Source: UBA2834 sp963623365
GTDB lineage: Bacteria; Patescibacteriota; Saccharimonadia; Saccharimonadales; Saccharimonadaceae
Reading direction: 5' to 3'
DNA length: 64,000 nt
Assembly: GCA_963623365.1 (NCBI GenBank)
Contig: CAVFJY010000001.1
Span: forward strand, 1-64,000
In this document: positions 1 to 8,756 of the stretch, piece after piece
How the letters are laid out: the number at the start of each line of letters is the position of its first letter
How positions within the stretch are numbered: the stretch's first letter is position 1
Notes under the pieces: generated by a model
Database searches by the model: none
Told to the model about the DNA's origin: nothing
The model's input: only the letters and a program-made list of their open reading frames with translations
Position numbers and translations under genes: made by a program

Positions 1-268
1 ATTTTGGCTTACTTTGCAAGGTTCGTGCAGTCGGCATCTTAACTTTATCGGCGAGTGTCAACAGCGACTCGTCGGCGGTAATTAATACGACCGTTTTTTC
101 ATGTGTCTGTGCAGTTTTAGCAATCAACTTGAAATTCACCGCACTCTGCAATACGCCAGCTTTTTTCGGCGGAACAAGAGCGATGATTTTATTCTTTGCA
201 TCCTTGATGTTGGCCAGAATATCTGTAATATCGTCTTCCGGCTCGATGTAGATGACGTCTTTATTCAT
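1..268 (-). CDS. Conserved CPR-type protein, N-terminal part (runs off window)
   Basis: Only the first 89 codons are present; the gene continues left of position 1. The protein starts MNKDVIYIEPEDDITDI and contains IIALVPPKKAGVLQSAVN, followed by a predicted alpha/beta segment ending in RTLQSKP. From memory, this N-terminal block belongs to large Saccharibacteria/CPR proteins often labelled hypothetical or baseplate-J-like; I could not check this. The start at 268 is supported by a -10 box TATAAT (minus strand, 275-280) ending exactly six bases before the ATG, with no Shine-Dalgarno, so the mRNA is probably leaderless. It is transcribed divergently from the histidine kinase at 335. Function unknown. 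Confidence 0.7.
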   Translation of the reverse strand, partial: MNKDVIYIEPEDDITDILANIKDAKNKIIALVPPKKAGVLQSAVNFKLIAKTAQTHEKTVVLITADESLLTLADKVKMPTARTLQSKPK

Positions 269-334
269 AAGCTAATTATAACATAGCTGGGCATTTTAAA
301 CATTCAGTTCAACGCTTGTGCTAAAATAAAGGCG

Positions 335-1570
335 ATGGGCTTTTTTAATAAAAAAACAGAAAATAAGAAACCTGACGAAATCCAGATTGTGCCCAAACCT
401 GACGCTTCTCGTCAAAGCCTAAATGAACTCGTCCTACAGTCGCTACACGAAGGCGTAATTATTGTTGATACGAATGGAAATATTCAGTTAGCGAATCCAG
501 CAGCTTGCCAGTTAATCGGTCGCAGCGATAGCGAAATCGTGGGCGTGTTTTACGATTCAGTAATTACCCTGCTCGATAAGACTGGGAACCGCATCTCCGA
601 AGCGCGTAATCCGATTGGTTTAGCACTCAAGGGTCAGGATTATAAAGAAGTAACGCGCAACCTCGACATCGTCACGGCCGACAGCAACCGCAATACACCC
701 GTATCGATTATTATCACAAAATCTAGCGGCGACGACTCGTCCTTGATTGTGACTTTTCGCGATATCGCACAGGAATTGCGCGAAGAGCATGAACGCACCG
801 ACTTCATCTCGACGGCGAGCCACGAAATGCGCACACCCGTCGCGAGCATTGAGGGCTATCTTGGTTTAGCGCTGAATCCGACGACAGCAAGCATCGATGA
901 ACGCGCCCGTCAATATCTCGAAAAAGCGCATGAAAATTCGAAACATCTCGGTCGACTATTTCAAGATTTGCTCGACACAACCAAACTAGACGACGGCCAG
1001 ATACAGCCCCGTTTAGAACCAGTCGAGATTGTAAATTTAGTGAAAAATATCGCTGAGGCTCAAATTCCAAAAATCCGCGAAAAAGGCCTGGGCTACCAGT
1101 TTGGTAGCGGCACGACCGACCAACAGCTAAGCGGCGGCAAACATATCGACCAAGTAATTTATGCCAGTGTCGACCCGGTTTTCTTGACAGAAATTATGAA
1201 CAACCTGATTGAGAATGCGATTAAATATACGCCTGCCGGCTGGGTGACAGTAAACGTGCGCGCAGATAATTACAATGTACAAATCGTTGTGCAAGATACT
1301 GGTATCGGAATTGCGCGCGAAGAGTTAAACCATATTTTCCAAAAATTCTATCGCGTTGATAACCGCGACACGCGTGAAATTGGTGGCACAGGCTTAGGTC
1401 TATATCTGGTTAAACAACGCGTCGAAGCAATGAACGGACGAATTTGGGCAGAGAGCCAACTGGGTAATGGAACGAGTTTTATCGTGCTTTTCCCGCGCAT
1501 TTCGCAAGGTCAATATACTCAGCAACGCTTTTTGATCGACAATCAAGAAGCCCAGAGTAGCATGCGCTAG
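335..1570 (+). CDS. Soluble PAS-containing sensor histidine kinase
   Basis: A 411-residue kinase with no transmembrane segment, so it should sense a cytosolic signal. A PAS domain spans about residues 30-150 (ANPAACQLIGRS is the typical PAS core). HisKA carries the phospho-acceptor H163 in TASHEMRTP. The HATPase domain has the N box (NNLIENAIKYTP), G1 (DTGIGI), F box (FQKFYRVD) and G2 (GGTGLGLYLVK). All catalytic elements look intact. The response regulator at 1629 is the obvious partner. The -10 TAAAAT at 322-327 lies seven bases before the ATG and there is no Shine-Dalgarno, suggesting a leaderless transcript. Confidence 0.93.
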   Translation: MGFFNKKTENKKPDEIQIVPKPDASRQSLNELVLQSLHEGVIIVDTNGNIQLANPAACQLIGRSDSEIVGVFYDSVITLLDKTGNRISEARNPIGLALKGQDYKEVTRNLDIVTADSNRNTPVSIIITKSSGDDSSLIVTFRDIAQELREEHERTDFISTASHEMRTPVASIEGYLGLALNPTTASIDERARQYLEKAHENSKHLGRLFQDLLDTTKLDDGQIQPRLEPVEIVNLVKNIAEAQIPKIREKGLGYQFGSGTTDQQLSGGKHIDQVIYASVDPVFLTEIMNNLIENAIKYTPAGWVTVNVRADNYNVQIVVQDTGIGIAREELNHIFQKFYRVDNRDTREIGGTGLGLYLVKQRVEAMNGRIWAESQLGNGTSFIVLFPRISQGQYTQQRFLIDNQEAQSSMR

Positions 1571-1628
1571 CTTATTAGTGCGAGTTTTGTGGATTTTTAC
1601 GCTAAAATAGCTTATAATCATAATCAGT

Positions 1629-2429
1629 ATGACTAGGATTATGTTAGTAGAGGACGATAAGTCCTTGCGCGAAATATATAGTATCAGACTGGTGGCAGAG
1701 GGATACGACATTATTTCCGCTGGTGACGGCGAAGAGGCGCTGGCTTTAGCGGTACAATATAAACCGGAATTAATCATTGCCGACGTGATGATGCCAAAGA
1801 TTTCTGGTTTTGATATGCTTGATATTCTACGCTCACAACCAGAGACAAGCAAAATTAAAGTAATCATGATGACCGCCTTGTCTAGCGACGACCAACGCCA
1901 ACGCGGTGAGTCACTCGGTGCGGAACGCTACTTAGTGAAGTCGCAGGTGGGCATCGAGGACGTAATCATGACCGTACATGAAGTTTTGGGTGATACGCCA
2001 AATGCAAATGCGCACGCCAATCTCGATACGGCCGCAACAATGCCAGCGGTCGAAGCAGCCGTAAAAGAGCAACAAAATGCCGCCACGCAAACAAGTGCTG
2101 CACCTGTAGCGCCAGCACAAAATCCAGTCGCAGAAGCCACAGCAAATCCAAGCGCCGCACAAGCTACTACACTAGTACCAGACACAAGCGCCCTAAATAC
2201 CGTAGAAACGACTACCACAACAACGATTCAACCAGCGAATTCAAGTATTCCAGCGCCAACGCCCGGACAAATTATCCCAAATAGTCCTACTCCAGCTGAA
2301 ACGACATCTACCGCACCGACTACGCAAGTACAGAATCCCGGCGCAGCGCCAACAGCCACGCCAGTAATGCCAGTTGTACCATCGCAGCCGCAAGCACCAC
2401 AAGAACCAATGCCAAATTCGGGCATGTAA
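1629..2429 (+). CDS. Single-domain response regulator with long Pro/Ala/Thr tail
   Basis: Residues 1-120 form a canonical receiver domain: acidic pair D9/D10, phospho-acceptor D52 (LIIADVMMPKISG), switch residue T82 and K104. The remaining 145 residues are low-complexity Ala/Pro/Thr/Gln with no recognisable DNA-binding or enzymatic output domain. The tail could be an unstructured linker or interaction platform. It lies 58 bases after the histidine kinase and very probably receives phosphate from it. Its own promoter boxes are TAAAAT 1603-1608 and TATAAT 1613-1618, and there is no Shine-Dalgarno before the ATG. How the signal is passed on is not visible. Confidence 0.9.
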   Translation: MTRIMLVEDDKSLREIYSIRLVAEGYDIISAGDGEEALALAVQYKPELIIADVMMPKISGFDMLDILRSQPETSKIKVIMMTALSSDDQRQRGESLGAERYLVKSQVGIEDVIMTVHEVLGDTPNANAHANLDTAATMPAVEAAVKEQQNAATQTSAAPVAPAQNPVAEATANPSAAQATTLVPDTSALNTVETTTTTTIQPANSSIPAPTPGQIIPNSPTPAETTSTAPTTQVQNPGAAPTATPVMPVVPSQPQAPQEPMPNSGM

Positions 2430-2459
2430 TTAATTCTAGTATTTTTAACGTTTAGAAAG

Positions 2460-3716
2460 ATGCCACCTACACCACAAGAGGCCATGAATATGCCGCCAAA
2501 TAACCAAACACCTGCACCGAATGTGCCGGCCCAGCCAGTGGCGACAGAAAGAGATTCTGGACGACCCGGCGGTGGCGAACGTGTCATTCAACCACTTCAC
2601 GACCCACTCGCCCAACAACGGCGCGAAGAAATGGTCAGGCGCATGAATGAGCTGCTGGGCGATGAAGAGTTTGAGCGTACGCAGATTAATACAAATACCG
2701 CCAAGCATCCACATACGCAGAGAAATGCACAAACAACGCCAAGGGCAAATGCCGCAAGTGCATCCACAAGCCCAGCCGTACCAGTCGCAGCGGTTCCGCC
2801 AGTCATGGCTACTCCACCAGTCGCGTCTGCCCCAACACAGGGACAAATACCAGCGCAACCAATTATGCCTCAGCCCCCGTTAGCCGCGCAGCAACAAATA
2901 CCAAATGGCGTTTTAGCTCAAAATCCATCTGGACAAGCTATTTATCAGCAAATGATGCAGCGACAGGCGCAGGCAAACAATGCGACACAAAACGTAATCG
3001 CACAAATGCAGGCGCCAATTCTCGCCACGCAACAACAAGCCGCAGCTCAACCGAGCATTGATCCGCGCGCAGCGGCACTCAAATTGCAGGAATTACAAGC
3101 GCAAGAAATGCCGCAAATAACAATTCCGACAGCGCCGATGATATCACCGACTCCGCCGACAACACAAGTGACGCCGACAATACCAACGGCAGCAGCGATG
3201 CCAACAGCTCCGACAGCAATGACTGCACCAGCAACGGGACAAGTTGCTTCAGTGGCGACCCCAGCTACGCCAACTGCTCCAGCCGCTCCAGTGACAACAC
3301 CAAATCCACCACGACCGCGCACAAGTCTACGCATAAATCCAGAAATTGTAAAAAAAGCCGCAGATGCAAGTATTCTAATGCGGCAAAAAACGACGCCAAC
3401 AGGCTCGCCACCTATCACAAAAGAAGCACCCGTGCAGGCAATTCAGCCTGCCTACATTCAAAATCTTGAAACAGAATTAGCTGCCGATATGCAGACCGCG
3501 CAAAACGGCAACAGCCTAAGCAGCCGGATGGCGGCAGAATTAGCGAACGACCAAATTACGCTCGAGGCAAATAAACTCAAAGTCGCGCAACCGGCAAAAC
3601 CCGCAAACCAAACGCAAACGGCGGTCGACAACACGCCTAAGACCGTACTGGACGCGATGCAGAATGCAATGCCAAGCCCGAATCTTGAATCTAATCCAAA
3701 TTTCAAACATGAATAA
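2460..3716 (+). CDS. Pro/Ala/Gln/Thr-rich protein of unknown function
   Basis: A 418-residue protein dominated by Pro, Ala, Thr and Gln, with no membrane segment or signal peptide. Only two stretches are less repetitive: residues about 35-75 (QQRREEMVRRMNELLGDEEF, probably helical) and the C-terminal 130 residues (LRINPEIVKKAADAS onward, also helical). Its composition matches the tail of the response regulator just upstream, so the two may work together or derive from one another. It overlaps the pseudouridine synthase by 8 bases, indicating translational coupling. The long antisense frames here are by-products of the biased composition. Function not recognised. Confidence 0.75.
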   Translation: MPPTPQEAMNMPPNNQTPAPNVPAQPVATERDSGRPGGGERVIQPLHDPLAQQRREEMVRRMNELLGDEEFERTQINTNTAKHPHTQRNAQTTPRANAASASTSPAVPVAAVPPVMATPPVASAPTQGQIPAQPIMPQPPLAAQQQIPNGVLAQNPSGQAIYQQMMQRQAQANNATQNVIAQMQAPILATQQQAAAQPSIDPRAAALKLQELQAQEMPQITIPTAPMISPTPPTTQVTPTIPTAAAMPTAPTAMTAPATGQVASVATPATPTAPAAPVTTPNPPRPRTSLRINPEIVKKAADASILMRQKTTPTGSPPITKEAPVQAIQPAYIQNLETELAADMQTAQNGNSLSSRMAAELANDQITLEANKLKVAQPAKPANQTQTAVDNTPKTVLDAMQNAMPSPNLESNPNFKHE

Positions 3717-4395
3717 TACCGAAATCCGACTAAATAAATACATTGCGACTAATTTTGGTGTGTCACGACGTGAAGCCGATAATCTAATTGCGGCAGGACG
3801 AGTAGCTGTCAATGGTAAGGTCGCCCAACTAGGCATGCGGGCGCAAACAGGTGATACAATTACAGTCGACGGACGGAACATTATCGAGCAAGAACCAATT
3901 TATCTGGCGCTACACAAACCAGTTGGTTATGTCTGCAGCCGCAAGCAACAAGGCGAGGCGGCGACCCTATATGATTTATTGCCAAAAAAATATCGAACAC
4001 TTAAAACCGTAGGACGGCTCGATAAAGATTCGTCGGGTTTGATTTTACTAACAAACGACGGCGATTTTGCTTTCCAAATGACACATCCGAAATTCGCCAA
4101 ACAAAAACAGTATATCGTTGAGCTGGATCGCGAATTGGAGCCGCTACATCAACAAATGATTGCAGATTTTGGTATCCAGTTGCCAGATGGCAAGAGCCAA
4201 ATGGGGCTAACGCGAATTGGCGAGAGTCGCAAAAAATGGGATGTGACAATTTCCGAAGGACGTAATCGGCAAATTCGACGCACTTTTGATGCGCTTGGTT
4301 ACAAAGTCCTGCGTTTGCATCGCTATAAATTTGGACCATACGAACTAAGTGGCCTAAACGAGGGCGACTATACTGAAGTGCAAAAAGCGTTTTAA
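3709..4395 (+). CDS. RsuA/RluB-family rRNA pseudouridine synthase
   Basis: Isomerises a uridine in rRNA. The S4 RNA-binding domain is at the N-terminus (EIRLNKYIATNFGVSRREADNL within residues 5-27). The catalytic motif GRLDKDSSGLILLTNDG carries the nucleophile D105. The RsuA-family block EGRNRQIRR lies near residue 185. I chose the ATG at 3709 rather than one at 3664 because the S4 domain begins immediately after it and family members have no extra N-terminus; this gives 228 residues. The start overlaps the upstream stop by 8 bases. It ends in a 4-base convergent overlap with ftsA. Whether it modifies 16S or 23S cannot be decided from sequence alone. Confidence 0.9.
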   Translation: MNNTEIRLNKYIATNFGVSRREADNLIAAGRVAVNGKVAQLGMRAQTGDTITVDGRNIIEQEPIYLALHKPVGYVCSRKQQGEAATLYDLLPKKYRTLKTVGRLDKDSSGLILLTNDGDFAFQMTHPKFAKQKQYIVELDRELEPLHQQMIADFGIQLPDGKSQMGLTRIGESRKKWDVTISEGRNRQIRRTFDALGYKVLRLHRYKFGPYELSGLNEGDYTEVQKAF

Positions 4396-5681
4396 TTCTT
4401 CAGCAGACGCGCGATTTTAGTACGCAAACCACCGCTACTAGTGCCGATTAAAGTATCGATACCTACCCGCAGCAAGCCCATCGCGGTCACAAAAGTATGG
4501 TCAAGTTCTCGATCGGTCGTATTAATAATCCCTGGAATGTCATCAGGCTCAATCAGGCTCACGATTGGGCGACGTGAAAATGGCAGATTTTTGTACCAGT
4601 TGCCAGTTGCGAGTAATTCGGGGATCTCAGATAGGCTAGCGCCACCACCACAAAGCAAAATCTGATTCGGCAAAGTTTCAACATGTTCGAATTCTTCAAT
4701 TGCCAGTTCAACGCCAACTAGCCAAACCTCAAGATTGCGCGCAATAGCCTGGTCGAAACGCTTGCGAATCTCGGGTTTCATGCTGGGGTTATCGGCGAGC
4801 AATTTGAGTTTTTCGGCGTCAGCAAAACTTAGACCTAGCTTCTCAGAAATCTGATGCGTAAAGCTACGACCACCAATCGAAAACATCTTGGTGCCTTCTA
4901 CGCCGCCATCATCAACAATCGCGACGTCGGTCGTGCCGCCGCCAATATCCATGACAATGCCAGAGAAATTTGAATCAAGATCATCACCGAGACAAGCCCG
5001 ACAAACCGCAAAAGGCTCAACGGCGACAGTAACCAAATCTAGTTGCAGCTCATCACAAACGCGCTCAATCGCGGAAATATGCACTAGCGGTGCAAATGCC
5101 GTATAAATCTGCACAAGTACTTCACTGCCTTTAAAGCCAATCGGATTAGAGACCTTATGGCCATCTATGCGCAACGACACCAGTGCGGAATTAATCAAGC
5201 GCACTTCAACATCGGGATTATTAGTCTCCAGGGCAACTTCGCGCCGGGCGCGCTCACCCGCCTTTTGCTGCACGGCCTTAATAATTTTCGCCATTTCGTC
5301 GTCGGTAATTGCTTTATTAGAATCGGCGCGACGATACTTAATCGAAGCGGTATTTCCCTTAATCAATTCACCCGCGATGCCAATCACAACCTCTTTGGAA
5401 CGGACACCCGCCATTTCTTCGGCTTTAACGAGCGCTTCTTCGCAAGTTTTAGCAACGCCCTGAATATCAGCAATCGCGCCAGAAGACATATTAGTCGGCG
5501 CTTCATGCGCTTTGCCGACGCCGACAATACGAATATCGCCTTTACTCTTTTTGGCAATTAAAGCTTTAACGTATTCCGTACCAATGTCAAGTGCGAGCAA
5601 ATAATCATCCGGGTCTTTGGCTTTGTGCTTAGCCTTTTCTGGTGCTGGCTCGTACTCTTGTTTGCGCGAAAATATGCTCAT
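4392..5681 (-). CDS. ftsA: Cell division protein FtsA
   Basis: Actin-like ATPase that tethers FtsZ to the membrane. Visible are the phosphate-1 loop (LALDIGTEYVKALIA, about residue 29), the phosphate-2 region (GIVMDIGGGTTDVAIV) and the adenosine loop (LLCGGGASLSEIP). An SHS2-type insert lies in between, around residues 100-190. The last residues, LRTKIARLLKN, could form the amphipathic membrane-targeting helix typical of FtsA. The first 27 residues are a charged extension rich in Lys. PilM is a relative, but no pilus genes are nearby. -10 TATAAT (minus, 5688-5693) lies six bases before the ATG, implying a leaderless mRNA. ftsZ is not in the window. Confidence 0.85.
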   Translation of the reverse strand: MSIFSRKQEYEPAPEKAKHKAKDPDDYLLALDIGTEYVKALIAKKSKGDIRIVGVGKAHEAPTNMSSGAIADIQGVAKTCEEALVKAEEMAGVRSKEVVIGIAGELIKGNTASIKYRRADSNKAITDDEMAKIIKAVQQKAGERARREVALETNNPDVEVRLINSALVSLRIDGHKVSNPIGFKGSEVLVQIYTAFAPLVHISAIERVCDELQLDLVTVAVEPFAVCRACLGDDLDSNFSGIVMDIGGGTTDVAIVDDGGVEGTKMFSIGGRSFTHQISEKLGLSFADAEKLKLLADNPSMKPEIRKRFDQAIARNLEVWLVGVELAIEEFEHVETLPNQILLCGGGASLSEIPELLATGNWYKNLPFSRRPIVSLIEPDDIPGIINTTDRELDHTFVTAMGLLRVGIDTLIGTSSGGLRTKIARLLKN

Positions 5682-5709
5682 GGTTTAATTATAGCACTAG
5701 ACTCGCCTT

Positions 5710-7584
5710 TTATTCGATGACGGCCTTAATGCGACGCACGCCAGCAGAGCTGGATTCTTCTTTCTTAATTTTGAAATGACCAATTACGCCAGTATGCTCA
5801 ACATGAGGACCGCCACAAACTTCGCGCGAAATTGGTTGGTCGAAGTCGCCGATTGTATAGACAGTGAGTCTTTCTGGGTATTTTTCCCAGAACTGACCAT
5901 GCGCCTTCAGAGTATCCCGCGCATAAGCTTTCTCGAATTCAGCGTGCATAACTTGATAGTCAGCAGCAATCCAAGCATTAACTTGGTCTTCAATCTGTTG
6001 CTTTTCTTCAGGCGTAAGCTTGCGGTCGAGATTAAAATCGAAACGCAAACGTTCAGCAGTAATATTTGAGCCCTGCTGGCCAATATTCGGGTCAATCAAT
6101 TTCTGTAACGCAGCCAGCAAGAGATGTGTGGCGGTATGATATTTGGTCGTTTGCTCACCATGGTCCTCGAGACCGCCCTTAAACATACCTTTACTAGCAG
6201 TCTTGGAGCGCTCGCGTTGCTCATCTAACGCGGCATCGAATTCGGCGCGCCAATTTTCAGTCAAAGAAATATCTTGACGATAGGCCTCTTCGACCGATAA
6301 TTCCAATGGAAAACCATAAGTATCTTGCAGCATAAACAATTCTTTGCCAGTTAGACCGTCCTTTTTGAAGCGCGCTAGCTCACGCATACCCCGATGCAGA
6401 GTTTTGCGGAAGGCTTGTTCTTCGTGGCTCAAAATTTCTAACACCTGTTCACGGGTGGTTAGAATGCTGTCAGGCAAATCATGATAATTTTCGGCAATCA
6501 GTGGCAATACTTCGGCGAGAAAATCTTGTTCAATACCAAGATTGAGCGCCTTGAGAATTGCGCGACGAATCAAGCGACGCAAAGCATAGCCCTGCTGTTT
6601 ATTGGACGGCTTCAAGCCCTGCGCAGCCAAAAGATAAGCGCCACGCAAATGGTCGGCAATAACACGCATATCGGCAGTATTTGATTCATAACTTTTACCA
6701 GAAAGCACAACGAGCTTATCAACAATTGGCTTGAGTAGCGAAATCTTAAACACATCATAAGAATCCATCGAAGCAGCGGTAATACGTTCAAGACCAGCGC
6801 CAAAATCAACATTTTTATGCTCTAGTTCTTCGAAACTACCATCCTCAAGCCGACGATACTGCATGAAAACCTGATTGCCGATCTCCATGAAGCGCGCGCC
6901 ATCAGAAGCAGGATGTGCTTTGCCATATTTTTCAACATCTTGATGTTCTTCGCCAAAATCATAGAAAACTTCCGAATCAGGGCCACACGGGTCGCCAATG
7001 GGCGTCGTCTCAATACCGCCGCCACGCGACCACCAGTTTTCTTTATCGTTATAGAAGAAAATACGCTCGTTGCCCTTAATGCCACGCGCGTCGCCATTCT
7101 TGGCGGTATCAATTTCGGCGATTCCAGCATCGATACCAACTTCCTTGAAGACCCGTTGCCAAATCTGTGCAGCTTCGTCATCGCGCGGAATACCGTATTT
7201 TTCATTGCCAATAAAGCAAGTGACATAAATTTTATGCGGGTCGAGCCCAACTGCTTGCGTGAGAAAAGTAAAGAAATTGCGAATTTGCTCTTCTTTGAAG
7301 TAATCGCCAAGCGACCAGTTACCCAACATCTCGAAAACCGTCGTATGGCGCGGGTCGCCCACGTCCTCGATGTCTTGCAAGCGCATGCATGGCTGCGAAT
7401 CGGTTAAGCGTCGGCCATCCGGATGTGGCCGGCCGAGCAAGAATGGCAATAGCGGTTGCATGCCGGAACCGGTAAATAATGTTGTGGGGTCATTTTCAAG
7501 CACGAGTGGAGCGGGCGCAATTACCACATGTCCCTTAGCTTTCATAAAATCGAGATATTTTTGGCGTACTTCACTTGCATTCAT
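5710..7584 (-). CDS. alaS: Alanyl-tRNA synthetase lacking the C-Ala domain
   Basis: Charges tRNA-Ala. The aminoacylation domain is clear (YLDFMKAKGH; TLFTGSGMQPLLPFLLG; RHTTVFEMLGNWSLGDYFK). The editing domain is present with HTATHLLLAAL and CGGPHVEHTG. The protein stops at GVRRIKAVIE, right after the editing domain; the roughly 170-residue C-Ala/dimerisation region of standard AlaRS is missing, giving 624 residues against about 870. An in-frame extension to 7680 exists, but homology begins at MNASEVRQKYLDF. A TATAAT at 7591-7596, inside the mnmA stop region, sits six bases before this ATG, so I place the start at 7584. Confidence 0.95.
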   Translation of the reverse strand: MNASEVRQKYLDFMKAKGHVVIAPAPLVLENDPTTLFTGSGMQPLLPFLLGRPHPDGRRLTDSQPCMRLQDIEDVGDPRHTTVFEMLGNWSLGDYFKEEQIRNFFTFLTQAVGLDPHKIYVTCFIGNEKYGIPRDDEAAQIWQRVFKEVGIDAGIAEIDTAKNGDARGIKGNERIFFYNDKENWWSRGGGIETTPIGDPCGPDSEVFYDFGEEHQDVEKYGKAHPASDGARFMEIGNQVFMQYRRLEDGSFEELEHKNVDFGAGLERITAASMDSYDVFKISLLKPIVDKLVVLSGKSYESNTADMRVIADHLRGAYLLAAQGLKPSNKQQGYALRRLIRRAILKALNLGIEQDFLAEVLPLIAENYHDLPDSILTTREQVLEILSHEEQAFRKTLHRGMRELARFKKDGLTGKELFMLQDTYGFPLELSVEEAYRQDISLTENWRAEFDAALDEQRERSKTASKGMFKGGLEDHGEQTTKYHTATHLLLAALQKLIDPNIGQQGSNITAERLRFDFNLDRKLTPEEKQQIEDQVNAWIAADYQVMHAEFEKAYARDTLKAHGQFWEKYPERLTVYTIGDFDQPISREVCGGPHVEHTGVIGHFKIKKEESSSAGVRRIKAVIE

Positions 7585-7591
7585 TTGATTA

Positions 7592-8611
7592 TTATATAAT
7601 AATGCCACCACCGAGGCAAACTTCACCCCGATAAAAGACAATCGATTGTCCTGGCGTGAGCGATTTTTGCTCTTCGGCAAAAGTGAGCTTACCGTCTTGA
7701 TAGTCAGCGTCGACTAATGGCGCACGATGGCGAATGCGAGCTTGAATATGCCGACCGTCGTCACCGTGACGCAAAATCACGTCCTTAAGTTGCACCGTGC
7801 GCGTCCACAGATTGAGCGAATTCAGATTTTGCGAGACATAAACAATATTCTTCGTCATATCTTTTTTAACAACATAGTGCGGCAGGCCAATACCAATATC
7901 GAGGCCATGGCGCTGACCAAGCGTATAAAAGATTGCGCCATCATGCGTGCCAAGTTTTTCGCCAGTATCAATATCAATAATATCACCAGGGCGAGTCTCA
8001 ATAAATTCAGACAAAAAATCACGCATATTAGCATCGCCGACAAAACAAACACCCATCGATTCTGGCTTGTGCGCAATCGCAAGACCAATTTGCTCGGCGA
8101 GAGCTTTAACAGCCGGTTTTTCCATCTCGCCAACAGGAAAGATAACTTTTGAAATAATCGCTTCAGAAATTCGATAGAGGAAATAAGTCTGGTCCTTATT
8201 ATCATCCCGCGCACGCAGAAGCGCGTGGCTATCAGTGCGGGCGTAATGCCCTGTCGCAATCATTTCGGCGCCCTGCTCGAAAGCAGTCTCAGCGAAAAGT
8301 TTAAATTTAATTTCCTGATTGCACATGATATCCGGATTGGGGGTATTACCCTTTTGATACTCGGCTAACATGTAATCAACGACTTTTTGCTTATATTCCG
8401 TCTCAAAATCAAATACCCGAAAATCAATGCCGAGTTTGACGGCAACACGTTTAGCGTCAGCAAGGTCCTCCGCCCACGGACATTTCATCCCCGGTAGGTT
8501 CTTACTCCAGTTTTTCATATAGACGCCAATGACCTCATGCCCTTGCTGCCGCAAAAGATAAGCCGAGACAGCCGAATCAACGCCACCAGACATACCTAAG
8601 AAAACTTTCAT
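7592..8611 (-). CDS. mnmA: tRNA-specific 2-thiouridylase MnmA
   Basis: Installs the 2-thio group on U34 of tRNA-Lys/Glu/Gln. The PP-loop is SGGVDSA near the N-terminus. The two catalytic cysteines sit in NPDIMCNQEIKF and GVCFVG. GHYAR and the DQTYFLYR block are also typical. Full length at 339 residues. The sulfur donor is probably the cysteine desulfurase encoded at 14549-15703. alaS follows 7 bases after the stop. The promoter lies in a near-perfect palindrome (TGTTATA-TAT-TATAACA, 8612-8628) whose TATAAT (8620-8625) is eight bases from the ATG; no Shine-Dalgarno is seen. Confidence 0.96.
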   Translation of the reverse strand: MKVFLGMSGGVDSAVSAYLLRQQGHEVIGVYMKNWSKNLPGMKCPWAEDLADAKRVAVKLGIDFRVFDFETEYKQKVVDYMLAEYQKGNTPNPDIMCNQEIKFKLFAETAFEQGAEMIATGHYARTDSHALLRARDDNKDQTYFLYRISEAIISKVIFPVGEMEKPAVKALAEQIGLAIAHKPESMGVCFVGDANMRDFLSEFIETRPGDIIDIDTGEKLGTHDGAIFYTLGQRHGLDIGIGLPHYVVKKDMTKNIVYVSQNLNSLNLWTRTVQLKDVILRHGDDGRHIQARIRHRAPLVDADYQDGKLTFAEEQKSLTPGQSIVFYRGEVCLGGGIII

Positions 8612-8705
8612 TGTTATATATTATAACATTTTTCTCTATTTCCGCCAAAGCAGCCCGTTTTTTCTTGGCGATTTTTTTATTTATGTTTATGCTAAAATTA
8701 AATTA

Positions 8706-8756
8706 ATGACTACTTTGATGGAGGCGGGATGTTTTACCCAAACCGGCAGGCCTTAG
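8706..8756 (+). CDS. Possible 16-codon leaderless leader peptide
   Basis: ATG at 8706 opens a short frame (MTTLMEAGCFTQTGRP, then TAG) that runs into the start of the PRTase-like gene in a different frame. The -10 box TAAAAT (8693-8698, within TTATGCTAAAAT) ends seven bases before this ATG, the same spacing as at other leaderless starts in this window. The main gene at 8729 has its own GGAGG. If the transcript begins at the A of this ATG, ribosomes would read this peptide first, and termination at 8756 would affect initiation at 8729. Its coding status is an inference from position only. Confidence 0.3.
   Translation: MTTLMEAGCFTQTGRP

Noticed and set aside
1928..3706. Several antisense frames of 60-140 residues opposite the Pro/Ala-rich genes
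   Set aside because: They result from the biased composition of the sense genes, have no ribosome binding sites and do not resemble proteins.
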